Part shown: positions 26,015 through 34,947 of the stretch, piece by piece | Numbering within the stretch: the stretch's first letter is position 1 | How the letters are laid out: every line of letters begins with the position of its first letter | NCBI GenBank assembly: GCA_003151275.1 | Contig: PLXC01000062.1 | Location: 1 to 49,537 of the forward strand | Length of the DNA stretch: 49,537 bases | Source: Candidatus Melainabacteria bacterium | GTDB taxonomy: Bacteria; Cyanobacteriota; Vampirovibrionia; Obscuribacterales; Obscuribacteraceae | Direction of reading: 5' to 3' | Position numbers and translations under genes: made by a program | Notes under the pieces: model-generated | Told to the model about the DNA's origin: nothing | Database searches by the model: none | What the model saw: the letters and a program-made list of their open reading frames with translations, nothing else

Positions 26015-26683
26015 CTAATCACGACTTAACTTATCAACTCGATTCCCGCATGGCGGTGGTGTTTTCTTTAACGTTAAGATCGCAGCAATGCGCTCATAAG
26101 ATATCGTTCCGGTTTGACTCTCTCTCAGTCTTTTTATTAAAGCGATGATCCGCTGCTCGGCTGGATCTTTCATTAGCACTTTTATTGCACCGTCATGACT
26201 TGCACGAAACCCGTAAGGGGGAGATCCGCAAGCGTAACGCTGTTGAGCAGCCCGCGCCAATCTTCCGCCATGGCAACGCTCGGCAATCGTTTTGCGTTCA
26301 AGCTCTGCGAAGACCATACTGATCTGAAAGAAGGCCTCGCCCATAGGCGACGAGGTATCTAGATAATCCGCAACACAAATTAGCTGCTTGCTCCGCTCTT
26401 TGAATTGTTTGAGGATTTGAACACCGTCCAGTACCGATCTCGCAAATCGATCCAACTTCCACACTATGAGCCCGTCGGCCTCTCCTGAATAAATGTAGTG
26501 AAGAGCCTGCTGGAAGCCATCGCGCTTTTCGGCGGTTTCTGCGCTCTCCTTGTCAACGAATGATGCCACGATGCAGTGATCGTCAATCAAACATTTGGCC
26601 TCAATCTTAGCTTTCTGTGAATCTAAACTCGTGTTCTCCGACTGATCGCCGCTGGTTCTGCAATAAGCCACTAAATTAGACAA
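26015..26683 (-). CDS. Serine recombinase, resolvase/invertase family
   Basis: This 222-residue protein has the resolvase catalytic domain: nucleophile S11 in YCRTSGDQ, the SLDSQK phrase, then DGLIVWKLDRFARS and the ELERKTIAER helix. A partial recombinase-type C-terminal region follows (GSPPYGFRA, IAAILTLKKTPPPCGNRV), shorter than in large serine integrases. It may resolve cointegrates or invert DNA. Its start overlaps the upstream 71-codon gene by 13 bp, so the two are coupled. An inverted repeat upstream (26899-26967) may be its site or operator. Confidence 0.88.
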   Translation of the reverse strand: MSNLVAYCRTSGDQSENTSLDSQKAKIEAKCLIDDHCIVASFVDKESAETAEKRDGFQQALHYIYSGEADGLIVWKLDRFARSVLDGVQILKQFKERSKQLICVADYLDTSSPMGEAFFQISMVFAELERKTIAERCHGGRLARAAQQRYACGSPPYGFRASHDGAIKVLMKDPAEQRIIALIKRLRESQTGTISYERIAAILTLKKTPPPCGNRVDKLSRD

Positions 26684-26886
26684 TGGTGCCCTCCTTGGAT
26701 CTTATCAATATCGGTAAGATCGATTTTGGTGTGGTGGCGCTTCTTGAGAATTACTCTTTTTACTTTCAAGCCAGCAGGGACTTCGATGAATTGCATCTTA
26801 TCGGATTGCGTATGATGCAGTACCTGAGCCGTTCTCGCTGGTACTACCTTACCTGATTGTGATGAAAGTGCGCACCTTTTCAGCAA
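26671..26886 (-). CDS. Small basic protein coupled to serine recombinase
   Basis: The frame gives 71 residues from TTG 26886, or 41 from ATG 26796 (MQFIEVPAGLKVKRVILKKR); neither has a clear ribosome site. It is basic with beta-like stretches and overlaps the recombinase start by 13 bp. I do not recognise a family. It may help recombinase synthesis or DNA binding. Confidence 0.45.
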   Translation of the reverse strand: MLKRCALSSQSGKVVPARTAQVLHHTQSDKMQFIEVPAGLKVKRVILKKRHHTKIDLTDIDKIQGGHHCLI

Positions 26887-26898
26887 TATTTATTTTGC

Positions 26899-26967
26899 GG
26901 TTATTCTGAAGTTGTGTGATGAGTTTTGATGTCTGGTGGCACGGAAAAGCCTATCTCCCGAATAACC
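26899..26967. repeat. Inverted repeat upstream of serine recombinase operon
   Basis: GGTTATTC (26899-26906) and GAATAACC (26960-26967) are exact inverted copies 53 bp apart, just upstream of the recombinase operon. This is a plausible res-like site or operator. Length and spacing are modest, so it may be chance. Confidence 0.35.
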
Positions 26968-27010
26968 AAATATGTATAGCCATTCCACAATGGTGGCGAT
27001 TTCTGGATAC

Positions 27011-27456
27011 TGAGCGATCCAGCCAGGAATGAATAGTAGAAGAGTAGCGCTGTACGAATTAGATCCCGCGATCTTTTACCAAATTACGCAACAGATCCTT
27101 TATCATGTCGCGCTCGGTGCATTCTTCAGGCGGTTTCAGTAAAGAGATCAACGCACGCCTCGGCTCGCCCGGCTGAAAGTGCAAATCAAGCTCTGATGAG
27201 AGATCTTCTAATGCTGCCCTTAACAACTGCCCACGGTCAAGCTGCACAGAGCCAGCGCCCTTCTCTGCGTCACTCGACGAGCATTTAGGGACTTTGACCA
27301 GGCGAGGCTTCCATTGGTTCGAGAAAATGATCGTCATTAATCCCTGCCTTTTTCAAAATATGCAACATAATCGATTCGGACTACTAACCATGAGCGATTC
27401 CAGCCAAGAATGAGCAGTGGGCAAGCAAGCTAAGCCGTTAATCTATTCCTGGCTGG
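27011..27456. repeat. Repeats flanking the 92-codon gene
   Basis: A 27-bp stretch beginning TGAGCGATCCAGCCAGGAAT (27011) recurs with a few changes at 27391 (TGAGCGATTCCAGCCAAGAA). In addition, CCAGCCAGGAAT (27019-27030) appears as its exact inverse at 27445-27456, inside the 3' end of the double recombinase gene. Repeats at the end of a recombinase gene are candidate attachment or core sites. Confidence 0.45.
27059..27337 (-). CDS. Hypothetical protein
   Basis: This 92-residue protein of unknown family has charged helices (GQLLRAALEDLSSELDLHF, then DMIKDLLRNLVKDRGI). It lies just downstream of the double recombinase gene in the same orientation, 105 bp away, and between the repeats described at 27011-27456. 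It may be a directionality or accessory factor by position. There is no strong ribosome site. Confidence 0.45.
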   Translation of the reverse strand: MTIIFSNQWKPRLVKVPKCSSSDAEKGAGSVQLDRGQLLRAALEDLSSELDLHFQPGEPRRALISLLKPPEECTERDMIKDLLRNLVKDRGI

Positions 27457-29392
27457 CTGATTCACGGTGAAGTCGTTCAGCCACTTTCCCTGCAAGCGCA
27501 TCGGCAAGTAAAGCTAGTTGCTGTGGGTCGAACAGCAAAGAAGCCGGTGACTGAACTGCAAGACCTTGCATAGCCCTGGTAGCTACTTTCATGGATTCTC
27601 GAATGGGCTCAACGTCAAGCCGGGCATAAACCGCAGTAGCTCTCGGATTTGAATGCCCAAGCGTTTTACTTATAATTGGCATACTAGCGCCCGTTTTTGC
27701 TTGCCACGATCCAAGATTTCGACGCAAGTCATGTTTTCTCACGTTTTCTAATCCTGCCAGTTTTACAAGTCGTTCCCAGCTTCTGTGCGGGTTTACAATG
27801 TGTCCTTCGCTACCACGGCCAGGAAACACCCAAGTGGGATCTTTTCCGCGTTGAGTTTCGATAGCCTCAATCGCTTCAGGAAGCAGTGGTATCACATGCG
27901 GTTTCCCGTTTTTAGTCCTCGGTATGCGCCAGGTCTTTGCTTCTGTGTCTATTTGGTCCCAGCGCATCGCAGCGACATTCCCTGACCTCGCACCTGTGAA
28001 CCGGCAAGATTGGATAAACGCAACAAAGCTGTCACTGCCGCAAACTGCTAACGCTGTCTCAAGGCGCTTGTTCTCCTCTTTGGTCAGGAAGCGGTCCCGA
28101 CTCTCTAGCTGGAATCGATCTACTGATAGACACGGATTGCGAATATCAATCAGCTGCCACTTGATCGCCTTGTTGAACACAGCATTTATGATTTCCAGCG
28201 TGCGATTTGCGGATGGTTGTCCGATTTGCGCACCAATAAAGGAGTGCAGTTGAAGGACATCCGATGGTTGAATTGTGTCTACTGGTCTATCCGCGAAGCA
28301 ACTCAAGTGGCGCTTGAAGTAACCGCGCATTGGTTGTGCCGTTTTGCGCGCGTTACCGTGATGCTCCATGTAGTAGTTGAAAAGTTGCCCAAAGGTTGGT
28401 GCAGTTGAGCCTGAACCAACGGGACTAAGCGCTAGTTGCGGCGGCATAGATGGGCGTTCAATCGGCGCAGCAATTGCCAGTGCGACCGCAGCTCTGCGTT
28501 CTTGCTCTATCCTTCGTATCTCCCGTTCTCTTGCTCGCGTGCGCTGTCTTTCCACAATTTCAGGAGACAGGCGTGGAGGCGCAGCGTAATAGTGTAGTGC
28601 CATCGCCAATCGAACCGGCTCGATGTTCTGGCGTGAATTCCTCAGATCGTTCATTCTCAGATTTTTAATGCCTGAACCTTTGATTAATGCAAGCCATGAT
28701 TTTTCAGGACTTTCAAGATGACCACTTTGGCTAAGCTTGCACCGTGCTGAGCATTTTTGGTGCGAGCATGTACTTTCAAAGACCCATTGGCGAATTGAGT
28801 AGTCCCGCCTTCGCTTGAGAATGATGATCATTTCCGGCAATAAATACAAAGTTCGCGGTGCGCGTTTCCTTTGTGGGATAAACCAAACTCCTCGCTCAAG
28901 ATCCACATCTGCCCATCGCATCTCCAAGACTTTACCTTTCTGCTCCCCGGTGAGCACGCAAGCCAAGAAGAAGTCACGAAGCAACTCATTTTTGAGCGAA
29001 GAGAGAGCCTTGAAAAATTTGGGCAGCTCATCTACCTCAAGCATCCTGCCGCGCTGTTCTAATTTAAATTTTGGCATCGCTCTGACTGGGTTGTATGCAC
29101 CATCAATCAAGCCAGATTCGGTGGCACGGTTGTACATGGTTGAGATGAGAGTCAGCACAGTGTTTGCAGTCTTCGGGCTGACGCTAGCTGCTAGGTGGTT
29201 TTTAAGTGCTACTGCTTCATCGCGCGACAAACTGAGGGCTTCTCTATCCACGAGATGACCCAGGTAGCATTTGAACGTTTGATTCATCCGATCACAAGTC
29301 TTCAAGCGCGGTCTAGCATATTCCATGTACGCATCGAACAAAACACCGAACGTAGGTTGGTTTGAGACAGTGTTTGTGTTGGTGCTAGTCAT
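27443..29392 (-). CDS. Double-length tyrosine recombinase, first half inactive
   Basis: This 649-residue protein is two tyrosine recombinases in tandem; typical integrases have 350-420 residues. The second half (about 332-600) is complete: R469 (FTGARSGN), K494 (RTKNG), H554 and R557 (KHDLRR), H580 (LGHSN) and Y589 (AVYARL). The first half (13-255) has the same layout, starting PTFGVLFDAYME against PTFGQLFNYYME, but the first Arg is Q151 (LTGEQKGK), the HxxR His is N248 (MNDLRN), and the last His and Tyr are missing. A charged linker (275-330) joins them. I infer that the first half keeps a DNA-binding or assembly role. The start is ATG 29392. Confidence 0.85.
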   Translation of the reverse strand: MTSTNTNTVSNQPTFGVLFDAYMEYARPRLKTCDRMNQTFKCYLGHLVDREALSLSRDEAVALKNHLAASVSPKTANTVLTLISTMYNRATESGLIDGAYNPVRAMPKFKLEQRGRMLEVDELPKFFKALSSLKNELLRDFFLACVLTGEQKGKVLEMRWADVDLERGVWFIPQRKRAPRTLYLLPEMIIILKRRRDYSIRQWVFESTCSHQKCSARCKLSQSGHLESPEKSWLALIKGSGIKNLRMNDLRNSRQNIEPVRLAMALHYYAAPPRLSPEIVERQRTRAREREIRRIEQERRAAVALAIAAPIERPSMPPQLALSPVGSGSTAPTFGQLFNYYMEHHGNARKTAQPMRGYFKRHLSCFADRPVDTIQPSDVLQLHSFIGAQIGQPSANRTLEIINAVFNKAIKWQLIDIRNPCLSVDRFQLESRDRFLTKEENKRLETALAVCGSDSFVAFIQSCRFTGARSGNVAAMRWDQIDTEAKTWRIPRTKNGKPHVIPLLPEAIEAIETQRGKDPTWVFPGRGSEGHIVNPHRSWERLVKLAGLENVRKHDLRRNLGSWQAKTGASMPIISKTLGHSNPRATAVYARLDVEPIRESMKVATRAMQGLAVQSPASLLFDPQQLALLADALAGKVAERLHRESASQE

Positions 29393-29540
29393 ATGTTTTC
29401 AAACTCCCGTATCGCGCGCAAGCGAATAGAAGGCCGCACCAAGCGCGGTCTGCAATTTCTGAAAAGATTGGTCAGATGGTCAGTGCGGGCAGCTTATTTT
29501 GATTGCTATTCCTCTGGCTGGCAGGCTGCTTTGTAAAAGC

Positions 29541-30785
29541 TCACTTGGACTGTTTTCGCGGTTTGTTTATCGACACCACATTGCCATTGCTTTCTTCTTC
29601 AACAGCAAGCAAAGGCTTTTCTTTTGTGTGTTCAAGAATGTAGTTTGTCATCGCCTGCATGGCTTCACGCAGTTCCTCTTCATCTTGATGAATATAGTCC
29701 GCTGTGACATTTCTAGTTTTATGGTTGGTGAGAGCGTTGATCGTAACGAAGGACATCTTCAATTTATTCGCGTAGGTGGTGAATGAGTGCCGTAACGCGT
29801 GTTCTGAAAACTTTACGCCCGACATCTTGCGGACTAGCTTAAGAGAGTGGCGAATATCAGCGATGTGACCGCTCTTGCTTGATTTTATGGAAGGAAAAAC
29901 ATAAGCATTAGTATCACTTCTATCGCGTTGTTCCCGTCTTGTTTTCAGCAGATCATAAAGAAAGTCGCTAAGGTACATGATGTGGTCAGAGCCATTTTTT
30001 GTATCTTCGACCTTAAGCGTTTTCTCTTCAAGATCTACATTCGTCCAAAGCAGTCCAAATGTTTCTTGTTGTCTCAAGCCGGTGAACAACTCCAGGATGA
30101 GAACATCCCTCGCCACATGGTTTTCGAGTGACATCACAGCCTTGAACCATTTGGGTAATTCATGAGGACTTATGTAAACGTCTCTGGCCTTGATACGGTT
30201 CCACATTTTTACATCTTTCAAAATATCGACCGGGTTAATCGGCACTATCGGTTGTCCGGCGTGATCCAAGTGGACGAGCTTAGCCCAATTGAAAAGCAAT
30301 CCAACCGTTCTGAACGTGAGGTTGGCGGTTGACGGGCTAATTGCAGTAAGTTGAACGAAACGTTCGCGCACCATGTTCTTGGTGATACCTACTATCGGCA
30401 GGTCTACCCAGTCAGAAACGCATCTACTAATAACCGATCTGTAATTCCTGATAGTAGTGTGGGTTTCAAGCCTATTAGAATTGTCGGAGCAATACTCTTC
30501 CAGAAGTGTTCCGAGCGTTATCTGTTCAAGTAGCTCTGCGGATTGTTGTTTCGCACGAGCTGCATCTTTGGATGTATTCTGTTCTCTTCTGACTTGATTA
30601 GGGTTAATGCCCCGTCTGAGCGAGTGCACGGCATCCCTAGCCTTATCCCGTGCCTCTGCATTATTTATGTTGATTCTGTGCGTGCCGATTGTGATGGAGA
30701 CGTTCTCTCTCGAACCTTTCGGTTTTCCGACCACGACGTATCTTCTCGATATGGTGCCATCTTTCGCCAATCCGACTCGCAGCAA
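29541..30785 (-). CDS. Phage-type integrase, tyrosine recombinase
   Basis: This 414-residue protein is a full-length integrase: an N-terminal arm-binding-like region (1-70), a SAM-like core-binding domain (about 90-190) and a catalytic domain with R238 (FTGLRQQE), K263 (DTKNG), H329 and R332 (HALRH), H355 (TNHKT) and Y364 (ADYIHQ). It would insert and remove the element at an attachment site. It is 148 bp upstream of the double recombinase gene in the same orientation. The N-terminal region lacks the usual DUF4102 KRKFWR-type phrase, so its arm-binding type is uncertain. Confidence 0.9.
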   Translation of the reverse strand: MLRVGLAKDGTISRRYVVVGKPKGSRENVSITIGTHRININNAEARDKARDAVHSLRRGINPNQVRREQNTSKDAARAKQQSAELLEQITLGTLLEEYCSDNSNRLETHTTIRNYRSVISRCVSDWVDLPIVGITKNMVRERFVQLTAISPSTANLTFRTVGLLFNWAKLVHLDHAGQPIVPINPVDILKDVKMWNRIKARDVYISPHELPKWFKAVMSLENHVARDVLILELFTGLRQQETFGLLWTNVDLEEKTLKVEDTKNGSDHIMYLSDFLYDLLKTRREQRDRSDTNAYVFPSIKSSKSGHIADIRHSLKLVRKMSGVKFSEHALRHSFTTYANKLKMSFVTINALTNHKTRNVTADYIHQDEEELREAMQAMTNYILEHTKEKPLLAVEEESNGNVVSINKPRKQSK

Positions 30786-30951
30786 AAAACCTTGTATCTC
30801 GGAGTCACGATAATCTCCCTCTTCAGTTAGGTAACTTTTATAGCACTTGGTATCCCAAGCGGTTCATTAATTGTGGTACCAGTGGTGGTTTCAAATCTTC
30901 AGTAGCCCTCGATAACTTCTGTAACCATCAACCCGTATAATCTCTAATAAA

Positions 30952-32007
30952 TTGAGCCCTGGAAGTTTAGACTCCGCGAGATGCATAGAACAAATGACAC
31001 GTAGATTGTTATCTGCTACACGAACAGATTACATGGGGCATCGAGTTACACTCGATTTCCTTAAGGATATAGAGAAAGCAATCAACGAAGGAGGTACGGG
31101 GATTGATTCTTTCGCCTCGCATGTTCACTCGCTTCCTCCAGCTTGGAGACTTGTCCATGCTGAACTCGAAAAAGCACAAGATGGAGAGTGGGAGCTTTAT
31201 GGCATTCGTGAGCCGTTTGAAAACGTGGGCACAGTTACTTTGCAATCCGGGCAAGTCTTGGTCAAACAAAAGACCAACGATCGCCGTCCGCCGAAGTCGG
31301 AAACTCGATACCCAAGTGAGCGGATAGTTGTAGAACTTGAGGAGCGTTTTTTTGAAAGTACAAGTGAGCTTGAGCGTTTCCGGAACGAACTTAAATCAGA
31401 AAAATTTGCATCCTTGAACACTCGGCGGGAAAAAGGTATTCCCATTGATCCCAATGTAGTGATTATTGTCGGGACCGCAATTCTAAAGCCGATCTACGAC
31501 GAACTCCTTAAACGCAGAACAAAGCCAATTGTGGACAAAATTGATACCGCTGCTGATGCTACTATCAAATTAATCGGGAGTAGAATCAGATCAGTAATTG
31601 CGCGGACGGCAAGTAAGAACAAAACCATGAAACCGCTCACATCAATAATTAAACTAACTTATGATCCACTCGTGGAGCTGGTTCATAAAGATAATGATGC
31701 TGATTGGTTATCGAAAGTTTTGACGCCCGAGGCACTGTACCCGGTGCTAGACAATGCAGAACAATTAAAACAAGAAGTTGGTGCAGTAATCGTTCAGTAT
31801 CACTATGACGAAGAGACCGCAAGTTGGAAATTTTGTTACTCTGAAAACAAGGATGGGGAGCTATTTTCAGAAGAAGTTTGGTTAGCGCGCCGAGACAAGT
31901 TGCGTGACGAACTGGACGAACAGGAGCGTTTAGGTGGTTCTGTAGGCTTTTCGGGAGTATATGTTAGAAAAAATCCGGACGATGATGATGGCGGACAATT
32001 TAAATGA
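30952..32007 (+). CDS. Hypothetical protein
   Basis: This protein has up to 351 residues from TTG 30952; ATG 30994 or ATG 31033 (MGHRVTLDFLKDIEKAI) are alternative starts, none with a clear ribosome site. It has an N-terminal mixed domain, a central amphipathic helical stretch (VVIIVGTAILKPIYDELLKR, about 168-215) and a C-terminal acidic tail. There is no family I recognise. The gene diverges from the integrase and ends just before a strong hairpin. It is probably cargo of a mobile element. Confidence 0.6.
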   Translation: MSPGSLDSARCIEQMTRRLLSATRTDYMGHRVTLDFLKDIEKAINEGGTGIDSFASHVHSLPPAWRLVHAELEKAQDGEWELYGIREPFENVGTVTLQSGQVLVKQKTNDRRPPKSETRYPSERIVVELEERFFESTSELERFRNELKSEKFASLNTRREKGIPIDPNVVIIVGTAILKPIYDELLKRRTKPIVDKIDTAADATIKLIGSRIRSVIARTASKNKTMKPLTSIIKLTYDPLVELVHKDNDADWLSKVLTPEALYPVLDNAEQLKQEVGAVIVQYHYDEETASWKFCYSENKDGELFSEEVWLARRDKLRDELDEQERLGGSVGFSGVYVRKNPDDDDGGQFK

Positions 32008-32054
32008 GCCACTGTATTTAACTTGACCGTGATTCTTGCGAGCTCGCACCGGCA

Positions 32055-32073
32055 TTACTCGCGATGCGAGTAA
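32055..32073. terminator. Hairpin terminator after 30952-32007
   Basis: TTACTCGC and GCGAGTAA pair around GAT, followed by AAAAAGCGC. On the plus strand it comes 48 bp after the stop. The A-run makes it a better terminator for the converging minus-strand gene ending at 32145. Confidence 0.45.
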
Positions 32074-32144
32074 AAAGCGCTTGCGCGCGTTCGAGCCGCA
32101 TAGTCAGATAATGAATGATTATGTTTCGAAAATACAGATCCATT

Positions 32145-33092
32145 TCACTCCATTTCCGGCTCTTCTAACCGACCTTCATTGCAAGTAAGGCAGACCCAAC
32201 CTTCATCCCACCTGTCCCTACCAAAAACATTTCCTTTGCATTGGTTGTTGTCGCATTTTTCGCGTCTTACAGGAAATGTGACTTGGCAGCACACGCAGCA
32301 CGCCTCTGTTGTACTGGGTGACGCAGGTTTCAACTGCGCCGTATACATGAGTTCCTCGTATTCCTGATAACAACCAACGCAAAAATAGGAATGCTGCTTT
32401 TTGTTGAAGTCATAATATTTGAGCGACTCTGCCGGTTCCAGTAATTCTTGTATGACGTGCATCGTTTCTTCCGCATACCGGTATTGCGGATTAAAGTCGG
32501 AAACATCGCAGTTCCAAATCTCAGCTTTTTGCTCTCTATACTTTAAGCGCACCGACTGCCAGCTTAATGGTCCTATTAGGGTGTCTGCTATATCCAAAAT
32601 AGCCAGCACTCCCTCTCGGGGAGTGAAGGGGCGAGATCGATGCACCGAATGCATAACGGTATTTCGCAATCGCCGCAGGTTCTCAAAATTCTCTTTAAAC
32701 TTGGCTGGTAATGGGTTTGCGCACACAGTGTCATGGATTTTAGTTAGTTCTTGAGCGTCAACAGTTTTGAAGTCGGCAAAAGATTTCTCGGCGCCATCGG
32801 TGTTTGCTGGCCATTTTTCGACTGATAGCAACAGGAAAGGGCTAATCGAAGCAATACGTGACTTAAGTAGAAACTCTCCACCCTGATGAGCGAGAGCTAC
32901 TGCAGTTGCCAAAGCGGGCTGCGCATGTAGCCAATACTCATCAGCGTCCAGTTGTTCCTGTTCCTCTGCCTCCAGCGCCTTTTTGATGAAACTGTAAGTG
33001 TAGGAAAGGTTAGCAATGGCGTCCCAAGCTAGGTTTAGGAACGCTAGTCCATTTATCTCGAAATCATTTGAATTGGGAACGTCTTTCAACAC
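32145..33092 (-). CDS. Putative HEPN-like protein with C-terminal zinc ribbons
   Basis: This 315-residue protein has a helical N-terminal region ending in LRRLRNTVMHSVH (139-151). R143 and H148 form an RxxxxH motif like that of HEPN RNases. The C-terminal part has four cysteine pairs: C238/C241, C265-C269, C280/C285 and C301/C304, giving two zinc ribbons. HEPN domains act as RNA-cutting effectors in toxin and defence systems; the assignment here rests on the motif alone and could be coincidence. It stands alone between an unknown gene and a recombinase. Confidence 0.5.
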   Translation of the reverse strand: MLKDVPNSNDFEINGLAFLNLAWDAIANLSYTYSFIKKALEAEEQEQLDADEYWLHAQPALATAVALAHQGGEFLLKSRIASISPFLLLSVEKWPANTDGAEKSFADFKTVDAQELTKIHDTVCANPLPAKFKENFENLRRLRNTVMHSVHRSRPFTPREGVLAILDIADTLIGPLSWQSVRLKYREQKAEIWNCDVSDFNPQYRYAEETMHVIQELLEPAESLKYYDFNKKQHSYFCVGCYQEYEELMYTAQLKPASPSTTEACCVCCQVTFPVRREKCDNNQCKGNVFGRDRWDEGWVCLTCNEGRLEEPEME

Positions 33093-33111
33093 AAGCTGAT
33101 GGATTCCTCTC

Positions 33112-33381
33112 TTGATTGAGAAAAGTGACGAAGAAAGTCAGAGACAGCTTCTTGCAGCTTTGAACAAAGAGCTAGCCGATTTAAACATACGCAGCTTAAC
33201 TCCACTTACTTGTCCAGATCAGCTTGTGGCAAAACATTTTGGACAGCCTCTTCCTGCAAAACAGGTGGAGTTTATGCTCGGTCTCACCTTCCGATCGTTT
33301 TTAACTCAACGAGTCAGTCTCTCCCAAACCCTTTATACCGCTTCGGATCGAGCTTGGTGTAAAGTACGGTGTGCTGGATAG
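33112..33381 (+). CDS. Hypothetical gene, likely truncated
   Basis: From TTG 33112 the frame encodes a helical N-terminal part (SDEESQRQLLAALNKELADL) and then PLPAKQVEFMLGLTF. It runs into the 3' end of the recombinase gene from 33314 onwards, where the product becomes a shadow of that gene. It looks like a gene cut by arrival of the recombinase block, with the true junction near 33300-33314. Confidence 0.35.
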   Translation: MIEKSDEESQRQLLAALNKELADLNIRSLTPLTCPDQLVAKHFGQPLPAKQVEFMLGLTFRSFLTQRVSLSQTLYTASDRAWCKVRCAG

Positions 33382-34021
33382 CCTTATGACCGAAGTATCC
33401 CTGAATGGCGCGAGTGTCTTCGCCTCTTCCTGCGAGCTGAAAGCCTTTGGCATGTCGCAACATATGCGGGTGCACAGGAAAAGTGATGCCAGCAGCTTCG
33501 CCGGCACGAGCGATGATCGTGTGCACCTGCCGTGATGAAAGCGGCCCCTGGCGCTGCGAGTTGAAGACGAAGTCAGAATCAGGGTGGTCGCGTCGAAGCT
33601 GCCTGAAAGCTCGCAGCTCTTCGCCTTCAAGATAATGCACAGACGGATCGCCGTTCTTCAATCTGTTGACGTGTAACTTTGCCCGCTGCAGATCCACCTG
33701 GTCCCAGCGGAGTTCGCAGGCCTCGCTGACGCGCAAAGCGTGAGCGTAAATGATGGATATCAACCAACGGTCGCGAAAACCGTTCAGAGGAGCCTTGGAG
33801 GCGGCGAATTTCAGCGATCTGATCTCACCGGCAGTCAAATATTCGCGCGATCGAACGTTGATGTTTTTCGGTTTGTTAGGTGGCAACGGACGTGACGACT
33901 TCGATTTTCTCTTAGCCGGAGCAGCGGCCACAGCCTTCCCTAGTGCTTTTTTCGGTTTCTTGGCTGGTGCTACCGACGTTTTAACAGCGGATTTTGCTTT
34001 TTTTGAGGCTTTTTTAGGCAT
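33314..34021 (-). CDS. Tyrosine recombinase with Lys/Ala-rich tail, copy A
   Basis: This 235-residue protein has an active catalytic domain: R97 (HALRVSE), K122 (RLKNG), H186 and R189 (HMLRH), H212 (GHKAIQ) and Y221 (LYTKL). There is no core-binding domain. Instead residues 1-50 are a Lys/Ala/Pro-rich, histone-tail-like stretch that could bind DNA. It is related to the proteins encoded at 48780-49409 (intact) and 43356-43794 (broken). ATG 34021 is preceded by a conserved upstream block also seen before the broken copy (AGCATAGCTTA). Such small recombinases resemble FimB/FimE-size invertases and may move the gene blocks between copies. Confidence 0.88.
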   Translation of the reverse strand: MPKKASKKAKSAVKTSVAPAKKPKKALGKAVAAAPAKRKSKSSRPLPPNKPKNINVRSREYLTAGEIRSLKFAASKAPLNGFRDRWLISIIYAHALRVSEACELRWDQVDLQRAKLHVNRLKNGDPSVHYLEGEELRAFRQLRRDHPDSDFVFNSQRQGPLSSRQVHTIIARAGEAAGITFPVHPHMLRHAKGFQLAGRGEDTRAIQGYFGHKAIQHTVLYTKLDPKRYKGFGRD

Positions 34022-34071
34022 GATCGCCGAAAATGATCATTAGGGACGAAAAAATAGCATAGCTTATGTCA

Positions 34072-34351
34072 TTTTCAGAAGACAACTTCAGCAAATTTCA
34101 ATAGTCCTGTTCAGCGCGTGTAACGCAAACGTTTAATCAGTCACTTAATCTATGTGATACAAACGTTAGGTGGTGCAATGATATTACAGTCATTCTGGCT
34201 GCCGCTGCGCTTGCTACGCAGCTATTGGCTCGAATGGTTAAGCGATCCAGTGAAGACGTCTTCTGAAAAACTGTCAAGCAACTTAGGCTGCACAATCGGC
34301 TTACAGACAGACTACGTTCTGATAGATTGCTGTGAACACGTCTTCTGAAAA
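34072..34351. repeat. Three copies of GTCTTCTGAAAA in a 700-bp gap
   Basis: The 12-mer lies inverted at 34072-34083 and direct at 34258-34269 and 34340-34351, just upstream of the recombinase gene. The middle copy is part of the palindrome GAAGACGTCTTC. They may be recombinase binding sites. The whole gap 34022-34722 has no supported gene; the 34360-34720 part may hold a decayed minus-strand gene, but no family could be read. Confidence 0.4.
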
Positions 34352-34722
34352 CTGCTGAACAGATCTATTGAAAATGACAGCGAACGCTGGCAATCGGACT
34401 GGAATCAACATTGGAGCCTGGCTGGTCGATTCTAGGGCGGCTGCTCCAGCTCAATGCGCTGGTTCGAAGATCCAGTTGGTGCCTCACCTCAGCTGACGAC
34501 GAAGGGCAAAAGAGCTGCCACATCTTCTCCGCATAGAAAGCGTTCGAACGGGTCGGGATTAAAGTGAGTCGAAGCAAATTTTCTAGACAGGCTGATCTGG
34601 CTTGAATCGAGCCTCATCACACCTTTTACTGTCGAGTTAGAAAGTCGCGAAAATGTAACAGACTCGCCGAGGTCTTCTTTAGTTGCATTGCAAGATGGCA
34701 GACAGACCGCCACGCAACTGTA

Positions 34723-34929
34723 TTAGGGTTTCTTCTTCTTTGGCGGTGGTGGCGGCGGATTGTCCGACGTTGCAGACTCGGTGATGAGTACGTAGACGGC
34801 TTGTTCAGTTAGATCGTTATCAACTTGAATCCGTTCTACTTTGGCATGGAAGTTGCTCTCGTCAATGCGCCGGCTGTTCCATTCCTGCATCAGTTGCTTT
34901 ACTTGAGTTCTGGCTCTCTCAGCGTTCAT
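34723..34929 (-). CDS. Small protein with Pro/Lys tail, last gene of membrane operon
   Basis: This 68-residue protein starts at ATG 34929 behind AAGGAGC (about 8 bases upstream). It has a helical body and a PPPPPPKKKKP tail. It is 18 bp downstream of the 200-codon membrane-protein gene, so it belongs to the same operon. The function is unknown; the polyproline tail suggests binding to a partner. Confidence 0.6.
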   Translation of the reverse strand: MNAERARTQVKQLMQEWNSRRIDESNFHAKVERIQVDNDLTEQAVYVLITESATSDNPPPPPPKKKKP

Positions 34930-34947
34930 AGTAGTTTGCTCCTTGAA

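Noticed and set aside
34154..34713. Several 60-75 codon frames on both strands in the 34.0-34.7 kb gap
   Set aside because: Odd composition, no ribosome sites, no family; possibly a decayed gene, but nothing I can name.
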